Position numbers and translations under genes: made by a program
In this document: positions 1 to 9,742 of the stretch, piece by piece
How the letters are laid out: each line of letters begins with the position of its first letter
Position numbering within the stretch: position 1 is the stretch's first letter
DNA from: Thermodesulfovibrionia bacterium
GTDB lineage: Bacteria > Nitrospirota > Thermodesulfovibrionia > UBA6902
Reading direction: 5' to 3'
Assembly (NCBI GenBank): GCA_030646035.1
Contig: JAUSMY010000058.1
Location: forward strand, 100,004 to 164,003
DNA: 64,000 nucleotides
Notes under the pieces: generated by a model
What the model saw: only the letters and a program-made list of their open reading frames with translations
The model's database searches: none
What the model was told of the DNA's origin: nothing

Positions 1-1977
1 ATTCTTATTCTGTATCTTCTCAGAACAGCAAGCCTGGATCTATCTCTTCGGAAGAAGGCGGCGGAGGAGTTGAAGAAGAGCGAGGAGCAGTTCAGGATGC
101 TCTTTGACTCAGCTGTTGACGGCATATTTATTCTCGGCATGCAGGGTAATTTTCTGGATGTCAACAGGACCGCTCATGAGCGCCTGGGATACACTAAAGA
201 CGAGATGCTCTCGCTGAACATCAGGGAACTGGATCCGCCGGAGTTCGCCGTCCATGTGCCCAAACGTCTGGAACAGATACGGAAACAGGACTATGCTATC
301 TTTGAGTCTGCTCATTGCAGGAAAGATAAAAGCATCATGCCGGTTGAAGTGAACTCGAGGGTAATAGACTATAAGGGACAGCAAGTTTTCTTCAGCGTCA
401 TTCGCGATATCACCGAGCGCAAAAAGGCGGAGGCGGAGCGGAATCATCTTAACAGGGCAATTCTGCTCGAAAGAAATTTTTCTCAGGCTGCGCTTGACAG
501 TTTGCCGGGGCTCTTCTATCTCTTTGACGAACAGGGCAGGTTCATTCGCTGGAATAAAAACTTTGAGAAGGTCTCGGGTTATTCGGCTGAAGAGATCTCA
601 GTCATGTCACCATTGGATCTCTTTGACGATACAGGCAAGAAGGTCATAGCTGAAAAGATCGGACAGGTTTTTCAGACCGGCGAAGCTACGGCGGAAGCTG
701 ATTTCTTGTCAAAAGACCGGATAAGCATCCCGTATTTTTTTACAGGGAAGCGCTTTGTTTTTGATCGTAAGTTCTGTCTGGTCGGTATGGGCATTGACAT
801 CTCAGATCGCAAAACGGCGGAAGAAGAACTGCACAAGAGCCTGCTTCTGCTTGCTGAAACCGGGAAGGTAGGGAAGGTCGGCGGGTGGGAACTTGATGTA
901 ACAACACTGGATCTATCATGGGCAGATGAAGTCAATCGAATCCATGAAGCGGATATGACATATCAGCCGACAGTTAGCGAAGCGATAAATTTCTATGCAC
1001 CTTCGTCCAGGCCGATTATTGAACAGGCCTTACAGCGCGCTATAGAGCATGGAAAGCCTTTTGATTTGGAGTTGGAGATAATTACTGCAAAAGGAAATCA
1101 TCGGTGGGTTCATGCTATTGGGCAAGCGGATCAGAAGCTTGATGGATCAAAAAAAGTTTTTGGTATTTGTCAGGATATCACCGGGCGCAAGAAGGCAGAG
1201 AAAGAACTCGACAGCCTGAACGGGCAGTTAAAGGAGAGGAACAAAGAGTTGCAGCAGATCGTTTACACGGTATCGCACGACCTTCGCTCGCCCATTATTA
1301 ATATTCGGGGATACAGCAGGATGCTGGTTGATTATCTTCAGAAAGTTATTTCTGCCTATGCGCAGGAGAGTGTCACAAAAGAGGCGAGGGAAGAGGCTGT
1401 TCTTCTCGTGGATAAGGATATCCCTGAGGCGGTGTCATATATAGATGCGAGCATCAGCAAGATGGATTCCCTGCTTTCTGCAATGCTGAAGCTTTCGCGT
1501 TCATCAAGCGCTGAGCTGCAGATTGAAAAACTTGATATGGACAGGATAGTGTCTGATGTCCTGAATACGTTTAATTTTCAGATGCAGGAGATAGGGGCTG
1601 TGGTTGAGATATCGCCTCTTCCCTCTTGCTCCGGTGATGCTGTCCAGATAAATCAGCTGTTTTCAAACCTAATCGGCAATGCTGTTAAATATTATTCTCC
1701 TGAACGCCCTCTGGTTATAAATATCTCCGGCACTAAAGATAATGGGCAGGTTATCTATTGCGTTCAGGACAACGGCATCGGCATACCGTCAGATGAGCAG
1801 GGCCGGATATTTGATATCTTCTATCGCGGATACACTGAGGGCAGCACCGGTGAAGGTATCGGGCTTGCCATCGTTAGTAAGATAATCGAGAGACACGGCG
1901 GCAAGGTATGGGTCGAGTCTGAGGAAGGCAGGGGAAGCAGGTTTTATGTGCAGCTGAAATGCGCAAATGCGGCATAA
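1..1977 (+). CDS. multi-PAS sensor histidine kinase, 5' partial
   Basis: Membrane-independent-looking sensor kinase that should autophosphorylate and pass phosphate to a response regulator. The frame is open from base 1, and its residues before the TTG at 70 read like a PAS linker, so the gene probably starts left of the window and the TTG is not the true start. Counting from 70: PAS ~10-115, PAS ~135-250, PAS fold-3 type ~270-375, HisKA with SHDLRSP (H403), then a HATPase domain with N-box FSNLIGNAVKY, G1 DNGIGIP and G2 GEGIGLAIV. No membrane segment is visible in the part present. It lies 23 bp before another PAS kinase and upstream of two receiver proteins, so a local phosphorelay is likely. 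The signals sensed are unknown. Confidence 0.9.
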   Translation: MLILYLLRTASLDLSLRKKAAEELKKSEEQFRMLFDSAVDGIFILGMQGNFLDVNRTAHERLGYTKDEMLSLNIRELDPPEFAVHVPKRLEQIRKQDYAIFESAHCRKDKSIMPVEVNSRVIDYKGQQVFFSVIRDITERKKAEAERNHLNRAILLERNFSQAALDSLPGLFYLFDEQGRFIRWNKNFEKVSGYSAEEISVMSPLDLFDDTGKKVIAEKIGQVFQTGEATAEADFLSKDRISIPYFFTGKRFVFDRKFCLVGMGIDISDRKTAEEELHKSLLLLAETGKVGKVGGWELDVTTLDLSWADEVNRIHEADMTYQPTVSEAINFYAPSSRPIIEQALQRAIEHGKPFDLELEIITAKGNHRWVHAIGQADQKLDGSKKVFGICQDITGRKKAEKELDSLNGQLKERNKELQQIVYTVSHDLRSPIINIRGYSRMLVDYLQKVISAYAQESVTKEAREEAVLLVDKDIPEAVSYIDASISKMDSLLSAMLKLSRSSSAELQIEKLDMDRIVSDVLNTFNFQMQEIGAVVEISPLPSCSGDAVQINQLFSNLIGNAVKYYSPERPLVINISGTKDNGQVIYCVQDNGIGIPSDEQGRIFDIFYRGYTEGSTGEGIGLAIVSKIIERHGGKVWVESEEGRGSRFYVQLKCANAA

Positions 1978-2000
1978 TTTAATTCCGGATAAATATAGAG

Positions 2001-3542
2001 ATGAAAGAAAAGATAAACAAAAATCAGCTTGAGACGGAAACGGCGCTGAGAGTCAGCGAGGAAAAGTTCAGGGTACTATTTGAAAGTGCAATTGACGGTA
2101 TTTTTTTGCTCTCCGACAATGGCGATGTGGTTGATCTGAACACGTCATTTGCCAAAATGCACGGATACACGGTTGCGGAGATGATGAAGATGAACCTCCA
2201 AGATCTTGATACGCCGGAAAGCGCCAAGCTGGCGACTGCGCGGTTACAGCGGTTGTTTGCCGGAGAACCGATGACTTTTGAGGTCGAGCACTATTGCAAG
2301 AACGGGCGAACGATTCCGCTGGAAGTGTCGGCAAACTTAGTCATTATCGGCAATGAAAAGTATATTTTAGGATTCCATCGCGACATCACCGAACGCAAGC
2401 GTGCTGAGGAGGCGCTGCAGGAGAGCGAGAAAAAATACCGCGTACTTGTTGAGACAATGAACGAGGGATTGGGAATTCAGGACAAAAACAATGTAATCAC
2501 CTATATGAACAAGCGTGCCTGTGAAATGTTCGGCTATAAATCTGAGGAACTGCTTGGCAGGCCGATAGATATTTTATTTGATGAAGAAGGGCTGAAAACT
2601 TTTAAAGCCCAGATGGCACAGAGATGCCAGGGCAAAGAAGAAAACTATGAGGTCGTGTGGAGGCGCAAGGACGGGGGCAGTGTCCATACCATTGTGTCTC
2701 CGCATGTTGTTTTTGACGCGGAAGGGAATTATAACGGCAGTTTCGGGGTTTTTGTTGATATCACCGGGCGCAAGCTGGCCGAGGAAGAGAGGGATCGCCT
2801 TAACAGGGAGCTTGAGATAAAGAACAAGGAACTTGAGCAGATCATATATGCGGCATCGCATGACCTGAAGACCCCTCTTGTCAACATTAATGGTTACAGC
2901 CGTGAACTGCAAAAGACTTTAGATGATATAACGAGGGTTGTAGAGAGAGAAGAGATGTCTTCTGAAATCAGGGAAGAGATATCACCGCTTATAAAAGAAC
3001 TGCCGGATTCATTTCGTTTTATCAGCACTAGCGTTGTAAGGATGGATGCTCTGCTGAACGGGCTTTTGCAGTTTTCGCGTGCCGGCAAGGTTGAATTGAA
3101 GAAAGAAGATATAGATATGAATATGCTGATAAATGAGATATTAGACAATCTTAATCACAGACTGAAAGACACAGGCGCAAGTCTCGAAGTGACTGACCTT
3201 CCGCAATGTACAGGGGATAGGGAACAGATAGGCAGGATATTCTCTAACCTTATTGAGAATGCAGTTAAATATCTTGACCCTTCGCGCAAAGGCGAGATAA
3301 AGGTCACAGGATATGTAAAAGATAACAGCTCTATCTATTGCGTAGAGGATAACGGCATCGGCATAGCTGTTGACCATCAGAAGCAGATATTCCACATATT
3401 CCATCAGCTTGACCCAATGAAGGTAGGAGAGGGCCTTGGGCTTGCGATAGTGCAGAGGATGGTGGAGAGGCACGGCGGGAAGGTATGGCTTGAGTCAGAG
3501 GCAGGCAAGGGGTGCAGGTTTTTTGTGGCGCTGCCCGCATAA
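2001..3542 (+). CDS. PAS-PAS sensor histidine kinase
   Basis: Soluble histidine kinase of 513 residues. Two PAS domains (~20-135 and ~145-260, each ending in a DIT(E/G)RK linker) precede HisKA with SHDLKTP (H287) and a complete HATPase domain (FSNLIENAVKY, DNGIGI, GEGLGLAIV). No membrane helix is seen. The C-terminal half is nearly the same, in protein and DNA, as that of the kinase at 29651-31219, so the two are recent paralogs that differ in their sensing halves. ATG at 2001 is used; the spacer from the upstream kinase is 23 bp, suggesting cotranscription. The Rcp-type receiver at 3690 is its most likely partner by proximity. Ligands are not predictable. Confidence 0.92.
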   Translation: MKEKINKNQLETETALRVSEEKFRVLFESAIDGIFLLSDNGDVVDLNTSFAKMHGYTVAEMMKMNLQDLDTPESAKLATARLQRLFAGEPMTFEVEHYCKNGRTIPLEVSANLVIIGNEKYILGFHRDITERKRAEEALQESEKKYRVLVETMNEGLGIQDKNNVITYMNKRACEMFGYKSEELLGRPIDILFDEEGLKTFKAQMAQRCQGKEENYEVVWRRKDGGSVHTIVSPHVVFDAEGNYNGSFGVFVDITGRKLAEEERDRLNRELEIKNKELEQIIYAASHDLKTPLVNINGYSRELQKTLDDITRVVEREEMSSEIREEISPLIKELPDSFRFISTSVVRMDALLNGLLQFSRAGKVELKKEDIDMNMLINEILDNLNHRLKDTGASLEVTDLPQCTGDREQIGRIFSNLIENAVKYLDPSRKGEIKVTGYVKDNSSIYCVEDNGIGIAVDHQKQIFHIFHQLDPMKVGEGLGLAIVQRMVERHGGKVWLESEAGKGCRFFVALPA

Positions 3543-3689
3543 AACAAGAGAGCGAAATTTATCTTGCATATATTTTTAAATACTAATATGATTTAATGCA
3601 GAGGATAAAACGGGACACACCCCTTAATCCCTGCTTAAGGCACCTGCTGTTGGCTCTTACTATAGGGGAAATAAAAAAAAGGATATGCC

Positions 3690-4121
3690 ATGAAAAATAA
3701 TATTGTGATCCTGTTGGCTGAAGATGATTTTGGGCATGCAGGGCTAATTATTAAGAACCTGAAGCGGTCGGGTATTGGAAATGAGATCATTCATTTCAAG
3801 GACGGGCAGGATACCCTTAATTATTTATCTGAGCAAACGCAGGTGCCTAAGGATCAAGGCGGGGCGGGGTATGTTCTGCTTCTTGATATCCGTATGCCGA
3901 GGGTTGACGGGATCGAGGTGCTCACCAGGATGAAAAAGGATGAGAGGCTGCGCAGGATACCGGTGATCATGGTAACAACAACGGACGACGACGCGACTGT
4001 TAATCTATGCTATGAACTGGGATGCGCAAGCTATATATCCAAGCCGGTTGATTATGATGCATTTATTAAGATGGTTCAGGAGCTGGGAGCATATTTAAAG
4101 ATGATGGAAGTTCCGGAGTAA
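3690..4121 (+). CDS. stand-alone response regulator receiver (Rcp1/CheY-like)
   Basis: Single receiver domain of 143 residues without an output domain. Acidic pocket E11-D12-D13, phosphoacceptor D66 in LLLDIRMPRVDG, the switch Thr region VTTTDDD and the conserved Lys of SKPVD are all present. The insert between helix 2 and strand 3 is typical of Rcp1-type regulators, which usually pair with phytochrome-like or multi-PAS kinases such as the two encoded just upstream. It ends 8 bp before the HD-GYP gene, so the pair is probably cotranscribed. It likely acts as a phosphotransfer intermediate or by protein contact. A SD-like AAGGA lies before the ATG. Confidence 0.92.
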   Translation: MKNNIVILLAEDDFGHAGLIIKNLKRSGIGNEIIHFKDGQDTLNYLSEQTQVPKDQGGAGYVLLLDIRMPRVDGIEVLTRMKKDERLRRIPVIMVTTTDDDATVNLCYELGCASYISKPVDYDAFIKMVQELGAYLKMMEVPE

Positions 4122-4129
4122 ACAATATA

Positions 4130-6778
4130 ATGCTATCGAAGAAAGTGAACAGGACAGGGGGCATAATCCTTGTTGTTGAGGATGATAAGGGAGTAAACAA
4201 CCTTATTGTAAAGACGCTGCAGGAGGCGGGGCATAATGCCATGGGTGTCTTTACCGGCAGGGAAGCTGTCACAAATGTGATGACCGGTAATGTCAGCCTG
4301 ATGGTGCTTGACTACAAGCTTTCGGATATATCAGGGAAACAGGTCATAGAGTCGCTTGCCAAAGAGGGCTGTGCTATCCCCTTTATTGTTGTTACGGGAT
4401 TCGGCGATGAGAGGATAGCTGTTGAGATGATGAAGCTTGGCGCGACAGACTACATCGTTAAAAACGAAAACCTGATGGAGATACTCCCTTTCAGGGTTAA
4501 GAAGGCGCTGAAAGAGATCTCGCATGAAAATATAGTCAATGCGATTGACAGTGTGCTGACGAAGAGCGAGGCAAATCTCAAGAGCATCCTTACAGCTTCC
4601 CCTAACGGCATAGGTCTGCTTAAGGACCGGAAAATGCAATGGGTAAGTGAAAGGTTCATAGAGATGATCGGTTATTCAGAGGATGAACTTGTCGGCAGTT
4701 CTACAGAGATGTTTTACGACAGGCATGAGGAGTATGAACGTGTCGGCAGTGCGCTCTATGATGACATCGCCCAGAAAGGCAGGGGTGAGGTTGATACAAG
4801 GTGCAGGCGTAAAGACGGCACTTACATTGATGTAAATATCCAGGTAGCCCCTCTTAACCCCGAGAATCTTGATATGGGTGTTATCTTCTCGTTCTCGGAT
4901 ATTACAGAGCGGAAGAGATATGAAAGAGAGCTTTTTGAGTCGAAACAGGATTGGGAAGATGTATTCAACTCAGTAACTGACATGATAACGGTCCATGATA
5001 TTGACTTTAATATCATACGGTCAAATAATGCGGCAAAGGAAATTCTCCACCTGCCGGTTCTTCAGGATATGCAGGCAAAGTGTTTCCAATTTTATCACGG
5101 CACTGCCTGCCCGCCTGAGGGATGCCCGAGCTGTGACTGCCTCAAGACCGGCAAACCTGCTACCTTTGAGGTCTTTGAGCCGCATCTTAATAAATTCATT
5201 GAGATAAGGTCCATGCCCAGGTTTGATAAAGAGAATAAACTCATCGGCCTTATCCATGTTGTGAGGGACATCACTCAAAGGAAGAAGATGGAAGATGAGA
5301 TACATGAGAGTGAAGAGCGTTACCGCGAGCTGTTTGAGAATACAAGCGACATCATACAGAGTGTGGATGCTGAAGGTAAATATATTTTTGTTAACTCTGC
5401 GTGGCTTAAGACCTTTGGCTACACAATGGAGGAGGTCAAAGGTCTCTCTATTTTTGATATGTTGCATGAGGATTGTGTAGACCACTGCGCGGATGTTTTC
5501 AATAATGTAATGTCCTGCGGGCAGCAGGATAATATACAAACTACTTTTGCTGCCAGGGACGGAAGCAAAGTAGAGCTTGAAGGAAATGCGCGGAGCAGGA
5601 TTGTGAACGGGAAGCCGGTATCTATCCAATGTATATTCAGGGACGTAACGGAACGCAAAAAGTCTGAGGAGATGCTCCAGCGCCATATTAAGCGCATAAA
5701 TGCCCTGCATTCTATTGATATAGCTATTACATCAAGCATTGACCTGCGTGTCACGCTTGACATCTTCCTTGAACAGGTCATCAGCCAGCTTGGCTTGGAT
5801 GCTGCTGCTGTCCTGCTTCTGGATGAGGCCTCTATGACGCTAAGGTATTTCGCTTCCAAAGGTTTCCGTTCACCAGCATTAAAACATGCAAATGTAAGAA
5901 TGGGCGAGAGTTACGCCGGCCGCGCGGCAAAGGAGCGCCGTATTATATCTATCCCGAACCTTAAGGATGAACCCTCGGCATTTAAAACTTCGGTACATTT
6001 CAGCAAAGAAGAATTTGTAACATATTTTGCCGTGCCGCTCATTGCGAAAGGACAGGTCAAGGGGGTTCTTGAGATATTCAAGCGCACACTCTTTAATGCT
6101 GATGATGAGTGGCTGGATTTTTTCAATACCGTTGCCACACAGGGAGCTATAGCCATAGATGACGCTACGCTTTTTGAGGATCTCAAACGTTCCAATATCG
6201 ACCTTGCCATTGCATATGATTCCACAATTGAAGGATGGGCAAGGGCGCTGGACCTTCGCGACAGAGAGACAGAGGGGCACTCAAGGCGTGTTACTGAGAT
6301 AACCATAAGCATGGCCCGCGAACTCGGAGTTAGGGAAGAAGATATTGTCCATTTAAAAAGAGGCGCTCTTCTGCATGATATAGGCAAGATGGGGATACCT
6401 GACAGCATACTGCTCAAGCCCGGCAAGTTAACGGATGAGGAATGGAAGATAATGAAGAATCATCCCAATCTTGCACATGCAATGATCTATCCGATCAACT
6501 ATCTGCGGCCTGCCCTTGATATCCCGTTCTCGCATCATGAGAAATGGGACGGCTCCGGTTATCCGAACGGGCTTAAAGCAAATGAGATACCGCTTGGAGC
6601 AAGGATATTCTCGTTAATAGATGTCTGGGATGCCTTGTCATCTGACCGGCCTTACCGGGATGCATGGCCAAAGGAAAAGGTAGTAGAGTATATCCGCTCA
6701 CAGTCAGGCATTTACTTTGACCCCGCCATGGTTGATGTCTTTCTTAACCTGATAAGCACAATGCCGGAAGAGGATTAA
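4130..6778 (+). CDS. receiver-PAS3-GAF-HD-GYP response regulator (c-di-GMP phosphodiesterase)
   Basis: 882-residue multidomain protein expected to hydrolyse cyclic-di-GMP. Order: receiver ~10-130 (E17, D18, D19; phosphoacceptor D61), three PAS domains ~150-265, ~275-390 and ~395-510, GAF ~530-680, HD-GYP ~690-880. The phosphodiesterase core is intact: HDIGK with H749/D750, then HHEKWDGSGYP with H802/H803. The second PAS carries a Cys cluster (CFQFYHG...C..GCPSCDC), a form also present in the diguanylate cyclase at 10549. The third PAS is closely related to the second PAS of that cyclase, which suggests domain shuffling between them. Its receiver gives it a direct input from the neighbouring kinases. 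Confidence 0.93.
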   Translation: MLSKKVNRTGGIILVVEDDKGVNNLIVKTLQEAGHNAMGVFTGREAVTNVMTGNVSLMVLDYKLSDISGKQVIESLAKEGCAIPFIVVTGFGDERIAVEMMKLGATDYIVKNENLMEILPFRVKKALKEISHENIVNAIDSVLTKSEANLKSILTASPNGIGLLKDRKMQWVSERFIEMIGYSEDELVGSSTEMFYDRHEEYERVGSALYDDIAQKGRGEVDTRCRRKDGTYIDVNIQVAPLNPENLDMGVIFSFSDITERKRYERELFESKQDWEDVFNSVTDMITVHDIDFNIIRSNNAAKEILHLPVLQDMQAKCFQFYHGTACPPEGCPSCDCLKTGKPATFEVFEPHLNKFIEIRSMPRFDKENKLIGLIHVVRDITQRKKMEDEIHESEERYRELFENTSDIIQSVDAEGKYIFVNSAWLKTFGYTMEEVKGLSIFDMLHEDCVDHCADVFNNVMSCGQQDNIQTTFAARDGSKVELEGNARSRIVNGKPVSIQCIFRDVTERKKSEEMLQRHIKRINALHSIDIAITSSIDLRVTLDIFLEQVISQLGLDAAAVLLLDEASMTLRYFASKGFRSPALKHANVRMGESYAGRAAKERRIISIPNLKDEPSAFKTSVHFSKEEFVTYFAVPLIAKGQVKGVLEIFKRTLFNADDEWLDFFNTVATQGAIAIDDATLFEDLKRSNIDLAIAYDSTIEGWARALDLRDRETEGHSRRVTEITISMARELGVREEDIVHLKRGALLHDIGKMGIPDSILLKPGKLTDEEWKIMKNHPNLAHAMIYPINYLRPALDIPFSHHEKWDGSGYPNGLKANEIPLGARIFSLIDVWDALSSDRPYRDAWPKEKVVEYIRSQSGIYFDPAMVDVFLNLISTMPEED

Positions 6779-6812
6779 AAAGGCCGTTATTCCCATTCGC
6801 AAGTGAAACTAT

Positions 6813-7775
6813 TTACCCCTGCTTTTCCCCGGTATCCTCAACAGATGATTTTTCACACCGGTCCAGATGCATATCTTCATATGAAGCAGGGTCATGCAGT
6901 GATTCCAGATGGGTAAAGACAGTGACATTCGGCAGTGCGCTGCGGATGTCTGCCTCTATGCATTCCAGGAGATGATGGCCGCGCTCGACCGTCCACAAGC
7001 CGGGAACTAGCACATGGAGCGAAACAAATTTGCGCGACCCTGCCTGGCGGGTGCGTATGGCGTGGTATTCAACCCCGTCATGCAGATAAGGTTCCAGAGC
7101 TTTTTTTACCATTTCCTGTTCCTTTGCAGGAAGCGCTGCATCCATTAACCCTGACATGGACTCACGAACTATGCGAAACCCTGACCAGACGATATTACCC
7201 GCGACAATTATGGCGACAACAGGGTCGAGGCGTTCCCATCCGGTCACTGCTACTGCGCCGACTCCGATAAGCACACCGCCTGAAGTCCACACATCCGTCA
7301 TAAGGTGATGAGCGTTCGCCTTGAGGGTGATCGAGTGATGGCGTTTGCCTGCCTTCAGCAGGATAAGCGCAACGAAAAAGTTGACAAGAGATGCCGCGAC
7401 CGAAATGATCATTCCCAATCCGATCTGCTCAATGGGCCTTGGCGAGATAAACCTCGGCACAGCTGCTACAGCGATGCTTACAGCCGCTATAAGGATAAGC
7501 GTGCCTTCAACCCCGCTCGAAAAATATTCAGCCTTGCCGTGTCCGTAGGTGTGATCTTCATCAGCAGGCCGCGCTGCTATCGTAAGCATTGATAAAGCCA
7601 TGATAGCGCCGGCAAGGTTCACAAGCGACTCCATCGCATCAGAAAGCAGGCCTACCGAACCTGTCAGAAGATACGCTATGGTCTTGAGCGCCATTGTGAC
7701 GAGAGCAGCAGCGATCGAGAGCCATGCAAAGCGCGTAAGAGATGAACGGTCTGTAGTTGAATTGTTTAATATCAT
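6813..7775 (-). CDS. cation diffusion facilitator family transporter
   Basis: Inner-membrane divalent-metal/proton antiporter (Zn/Fe/Mn class of CDF) of 320 residues. Six membrane segments fill residues ~15-205, with D46 and E49 in SDAMES on helix 2 and H157/D161 in HHLMTD on helix 5 forming the transport site. The HTYGHGK loop (75-81) is the usual CDF interface motif. A cytoplasmic ferredoxin-like domain follows (~210-300), ending in a His/Asp/Cys-containing tail. The gene converges with the HD-GYP gene and is downstream of the IscA-like gene on the same strand, with a GC-rich hairpin between them. Metal specificity cannot be read from sequence alone. Confidence 0.92.
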   Translation of the reverse strand: MILNNSTTDRSSLTRFAWLSIAAALVTMALKTIAYLLTGSVGLLSDAMESLVNLAGAIMALSMLTIAARPADEDHTYGHGKAEYFSSGVEGTLILIAAVSIAVAAVPRFISPRPIEQIGLGMIISVAASLVNFFVALILLKAGKRHHSITLKANAHHLMTDVWTSGGVLIGVGAVAVTGWERLDPVVAIIVAGNIVWSGFRIVRESMSGLMDAALPAKEQEMVKKALEPYLHDGVEYHAIRTRQAGSRKFVSLHVLVPGLWTVERGHHLLECIEADIRSALPNVTVFTHLESLHDPASYEDMHLDRCEKSSVEDTGEKQG

Positions 7776-7790
7776 GCTTCAGGTAAATAA

Positions 7791-7820
7791 TTCCTCCCCC
7801 TTTTAGCAGAGGGGGAGGAG
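7791..7820. terminator. GC-rich hairpin between iscA-like and CDF genes
   Basis: An inverted repeat CCTCCCCCT / AGGGGGAGG with a short loop lies 17 bp past the stop of the IscA-like gene. Read on the minus strand it is followed by AATTATTT, so it could be an intrinsic terminator, although the T-run is poor. It also resembles the C/G-rich hairpins of the 71-bp repeats at 42796, 45046 and 45517, so it may be a decayed repeat that was adopted as a terminator. Confidence 0.5.
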
Positions 7821-7836
7821 GTGGGATTTAATAGAT

Positions 7837-8172
7837 TTAGCCGCAGCTGCTGCAGCCTGAACCTGAGCCTGAGCCGCATGATGATGCAGGGGGATTGCCG
7901 GTGAACATGAATCCCTGTTTGTCGCCGTCATCAATAAAGTCCAGCTCCATGCCCATAAGCTTTGCTGACGCGGATGGATCAACAAAGACCTTAAGCCCGC
8001 CTTTCTCTACAACTGAGTCACCGTCTTCAGGGGTTTCAACAACATCTATTCCAAAAGAAGGCCCGCAGCAGCTGCTTCCTGCCATATACAGCCTCAATCC
8101 GAAATTATCTTTTCCCTCTGCAGAAAGTATCTCTTTTGCTTTTTCAACTGCCACATCTGAAATGGTCAACAT
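7837..8172 (-). CDS. IscA/HesB-type iron-sulfur carrier with Cys-rich tail
   Basis: A-type Fe-S carrier family, 111 residues, cytoplasmic. The HesB fold runs from residue 1 to ~92, with the first cluster cysteine region as C35-C36 (SSCCGPSFGI). The canonical C-terminal CGC pair is replaced by an extended Gly/Ser/Cys tail with C99, C107 and C110. Family members usually have one upstream and two closely spaced downstream cysteines, so this tail is a spacing variant and may bind a cluster or metal in another geometry. There is no iscS or iscU alongside. A purine-rich ribosome site (AAGGAGAAA on the minus strand) precedes the ATG. Confidence 0.85.
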   Translation of the reverse strand: MLTISDVAVEKAKEILSAEGKDNFGLRLYMAGSSCCGPSFGIDVVETPEDGDSVVEKGGLKVFVDPSASAKLMGMELDFIDDGDKQGFMFTGNPPASSCGSGSGSGCSSCG

Positions 8173-8296
8173 ATATTTTCTCCTTAAACTGTTTTTTATG
8201 CTTCTGTATTTAAGATAAATGAATCAGCGCAATAAAATCAATTTGAGAGGAATTATTACTGCTATTGAGGCGTGAAATGAGTTAAAATAAGCCGCT

Positions 8297-9010
8297 ATGC
8301 ATATAGTCTTGATATTATCTTTCGGGGCATATCTTTTCGCGCTATTCATAAGGCCGCTTCTTTTCCTCGGGATCCTTCTTCAGTCAGGATATATATTATG
8401 GAGGGCGTCTGAGCTTGAAAGGCTTCCGCTTGTTGGCCCGCATGACACAATGGTTTTTTTAGCCGCGTCTATCGCGGCATTTGCGCTGCCTTTCTGCAGT
8501 AAGATAAAGAACAGCAGGGTGTTCCATAATCTTATCGTTGTTTCAGCGGCATTATTAACAGTTCTTGCGCTTATCTACGAGCCGCGCAACATCCCGCTTC
8601 CTCCTGTGCTTAAGACCTTCTGGTTTGAGACACACGTTGTGCTTGCCTTTATGTCTTACGCGCTTTTCGGAGTCGCGTCAGTGCTTGGTTATGTATATCT
8701 CAAAGACAATGAAGCTATGACCGAGGGCTTACAGTACAGGGCGATACTTATCGCGTATTGCCTATTTACATTGTCCATGATATTCGGCGGTATATGGGCT
8801 TATCTTGCGTGGGGGAATTACTGGCTCTGGACGCCCAAGGAACTCTGGACAAGCATTCTATGGATATTCTACAGCTTTTATCTTCACGCGCGCCTTAGGC
8901 AGTGGTGGACAGGAAGGCCTGCAGCCATCCTCGGCATAGCCGGGTTCGGAGTGGTCATGTTTACATATCTCGGGGTAAGCCTCTTAATGAAGAGCTCGCA
9001 TAGTTTCTGA
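8297..9010 (+). CDS. CcsA/ResC-family cytochrome c biogenesis protein
   Basis: Polytopic heme-handling protein of 237 residues (about 7 helices), the CcsA/CcmC-like half of the system II cytochrome c maturation machine that carries heme across the membrane. The tryptophan-rich WWD-type motif is seen as WGNYWLWTPKE (172-182), flanked by candidate heme-ligating H113 and H197. In the family this motif usually reads W-G-x-Y/W-W-x-W-D-P-K-E; here the Asp is Thr (T179). The gene is 11 bp before a ResB-like gene, matching the standard CcsA-ResB pairing. The ATG at 8297 has little SD. Confidence 0.85.
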   Translation: MHIVLILSFGAYLFALFIRPLLFLGILLQSGYILWRASELERLPLVGPHDTMVFLAASIAAFALPFCSKIKNSRVFHNLIVVSAALLTVLALIYEPRNIPLPPVLKTFWFETHVVLAFMSYALFGVASVLGYVYLKDNEAMTEGLQYRAILIAYCLFTLSMIFGGIWAYLAWGNYWLWTPKELWTSILWIFYSFYLHARLRQWWTGRPAAILGIAGFGVVMFTYLGVSLLMKSSHSF

Positions 9011-9021
9011 TAATTACTCTG

Positions 9022-9741
9022 ATGAAAAACATATATGAAATATTGCTGTCTTTAAGAACAAGCCTCTGGCTTCTCTTTCTGATCACGCTCTTTTTTATAG
9101 CAGGCGCGGTCATCATGCCCTCCTATCCTGAGTTCTCTTCAATTGACATCCCGCTCTTTAAATGGCTTGTGCAGCAGCCGTCCGGCGCAACGTGGTGGTT
9201 ATGGGGAGCTGTCGGTCTGCTTGGTATACTTTCGGTAAACACGCTTTTTTGCAGCATCGAATCGATCATCAAAAAGAGAAAGGTGACCCAGTGGCTGCTT
9301 CTTATCTCGCCGCAGATAATTCATATAGGATTTATCTTTATTCTTCTTGCTCATCTTCTGGGCGCTGTCGGCAGCTATCATTATAAAGTCGCTGTTGCAG
9401 AGGGCTATCAGGTCAAAATATCAGAGGGTGAACTTCTCAGGGTAAAGAATATTGATATACAGGTTGATCCTCAGGGATATGTAAATGACTGGAGCCTTGA
9501 TCTGGAGTATTTATCCGGCGGTATGGTTATTGATGAAGACCGGATAGCTCCCAATAAACCGTCACTCCATAACAGCCTGAATATTATTGCAAAAGATGTT
9601 CAGCCGTATCCAAAAGCAGCGCTTCTGCAGATAAGCAAAGACCCGGGCGCTGTATGGGCGCTTGCCGGCAGCATCCTCTTTATCACCGGCATTCTCACAC
9701 TCATCGTGTTAAAAATAAGGATAGAAAAGATAACGGTTTGA
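9022..9741 (+). CDS. short ResB-like cytochrome c biogenesis protein
   Basis: 239-residue partner of the preceding CcsA-like protein; ResB/Ccs1 proteins chaperone heme and apocytochrome c at the outer face of the inner membrane. Helices are visible near residues 12-32, 55-75, 90-115 and 213-232, with a periplasmic domain (~120-210) before the last helix. The first helix is followed by the usual PSYPEF-like loop. It is about half the length of classical ResB, a short form known from anaerobic lineages. The stop is 1 bp before the glycosyltransferase start, so the three genes probably form an operon. Confidence 0.8.
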   Translation: MKNIYEILLSLRTSLWLLFLITLFFIAGAVIMPSYPEFSSIDIPLFKWLVQQPSGATWWLWGAVGLLGILSVNTLFCSIESIIKKRKVTQWLLLISPQIIHIGFIFILLAHLLGAVGSYHYKVAVAEGYQVKISEGELLRVKNIDIQVDPQGYVNDWSLDLEYLSGGMVIDEDRIAPNKPSLHNSLNIIAKDVQPYPKAALLQISKDPGAVWALAGSILFITGILTLIVLKIRIEKITV

Positions 9742-9742
9742 T

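Noticed and set aside
70..72. TTG at 70 as the real start of the first kinase
   Set aside because: The frame is open to base 1 and the upstream residues look like a PAS linker, so the gene most likely begins outside the window.
5021..5710. 229-residue minus-strand ORF
   Set aside because: Lies entirely antisense to the well-supported HD-GYP protein; no recognisable domain and no ribosome site.
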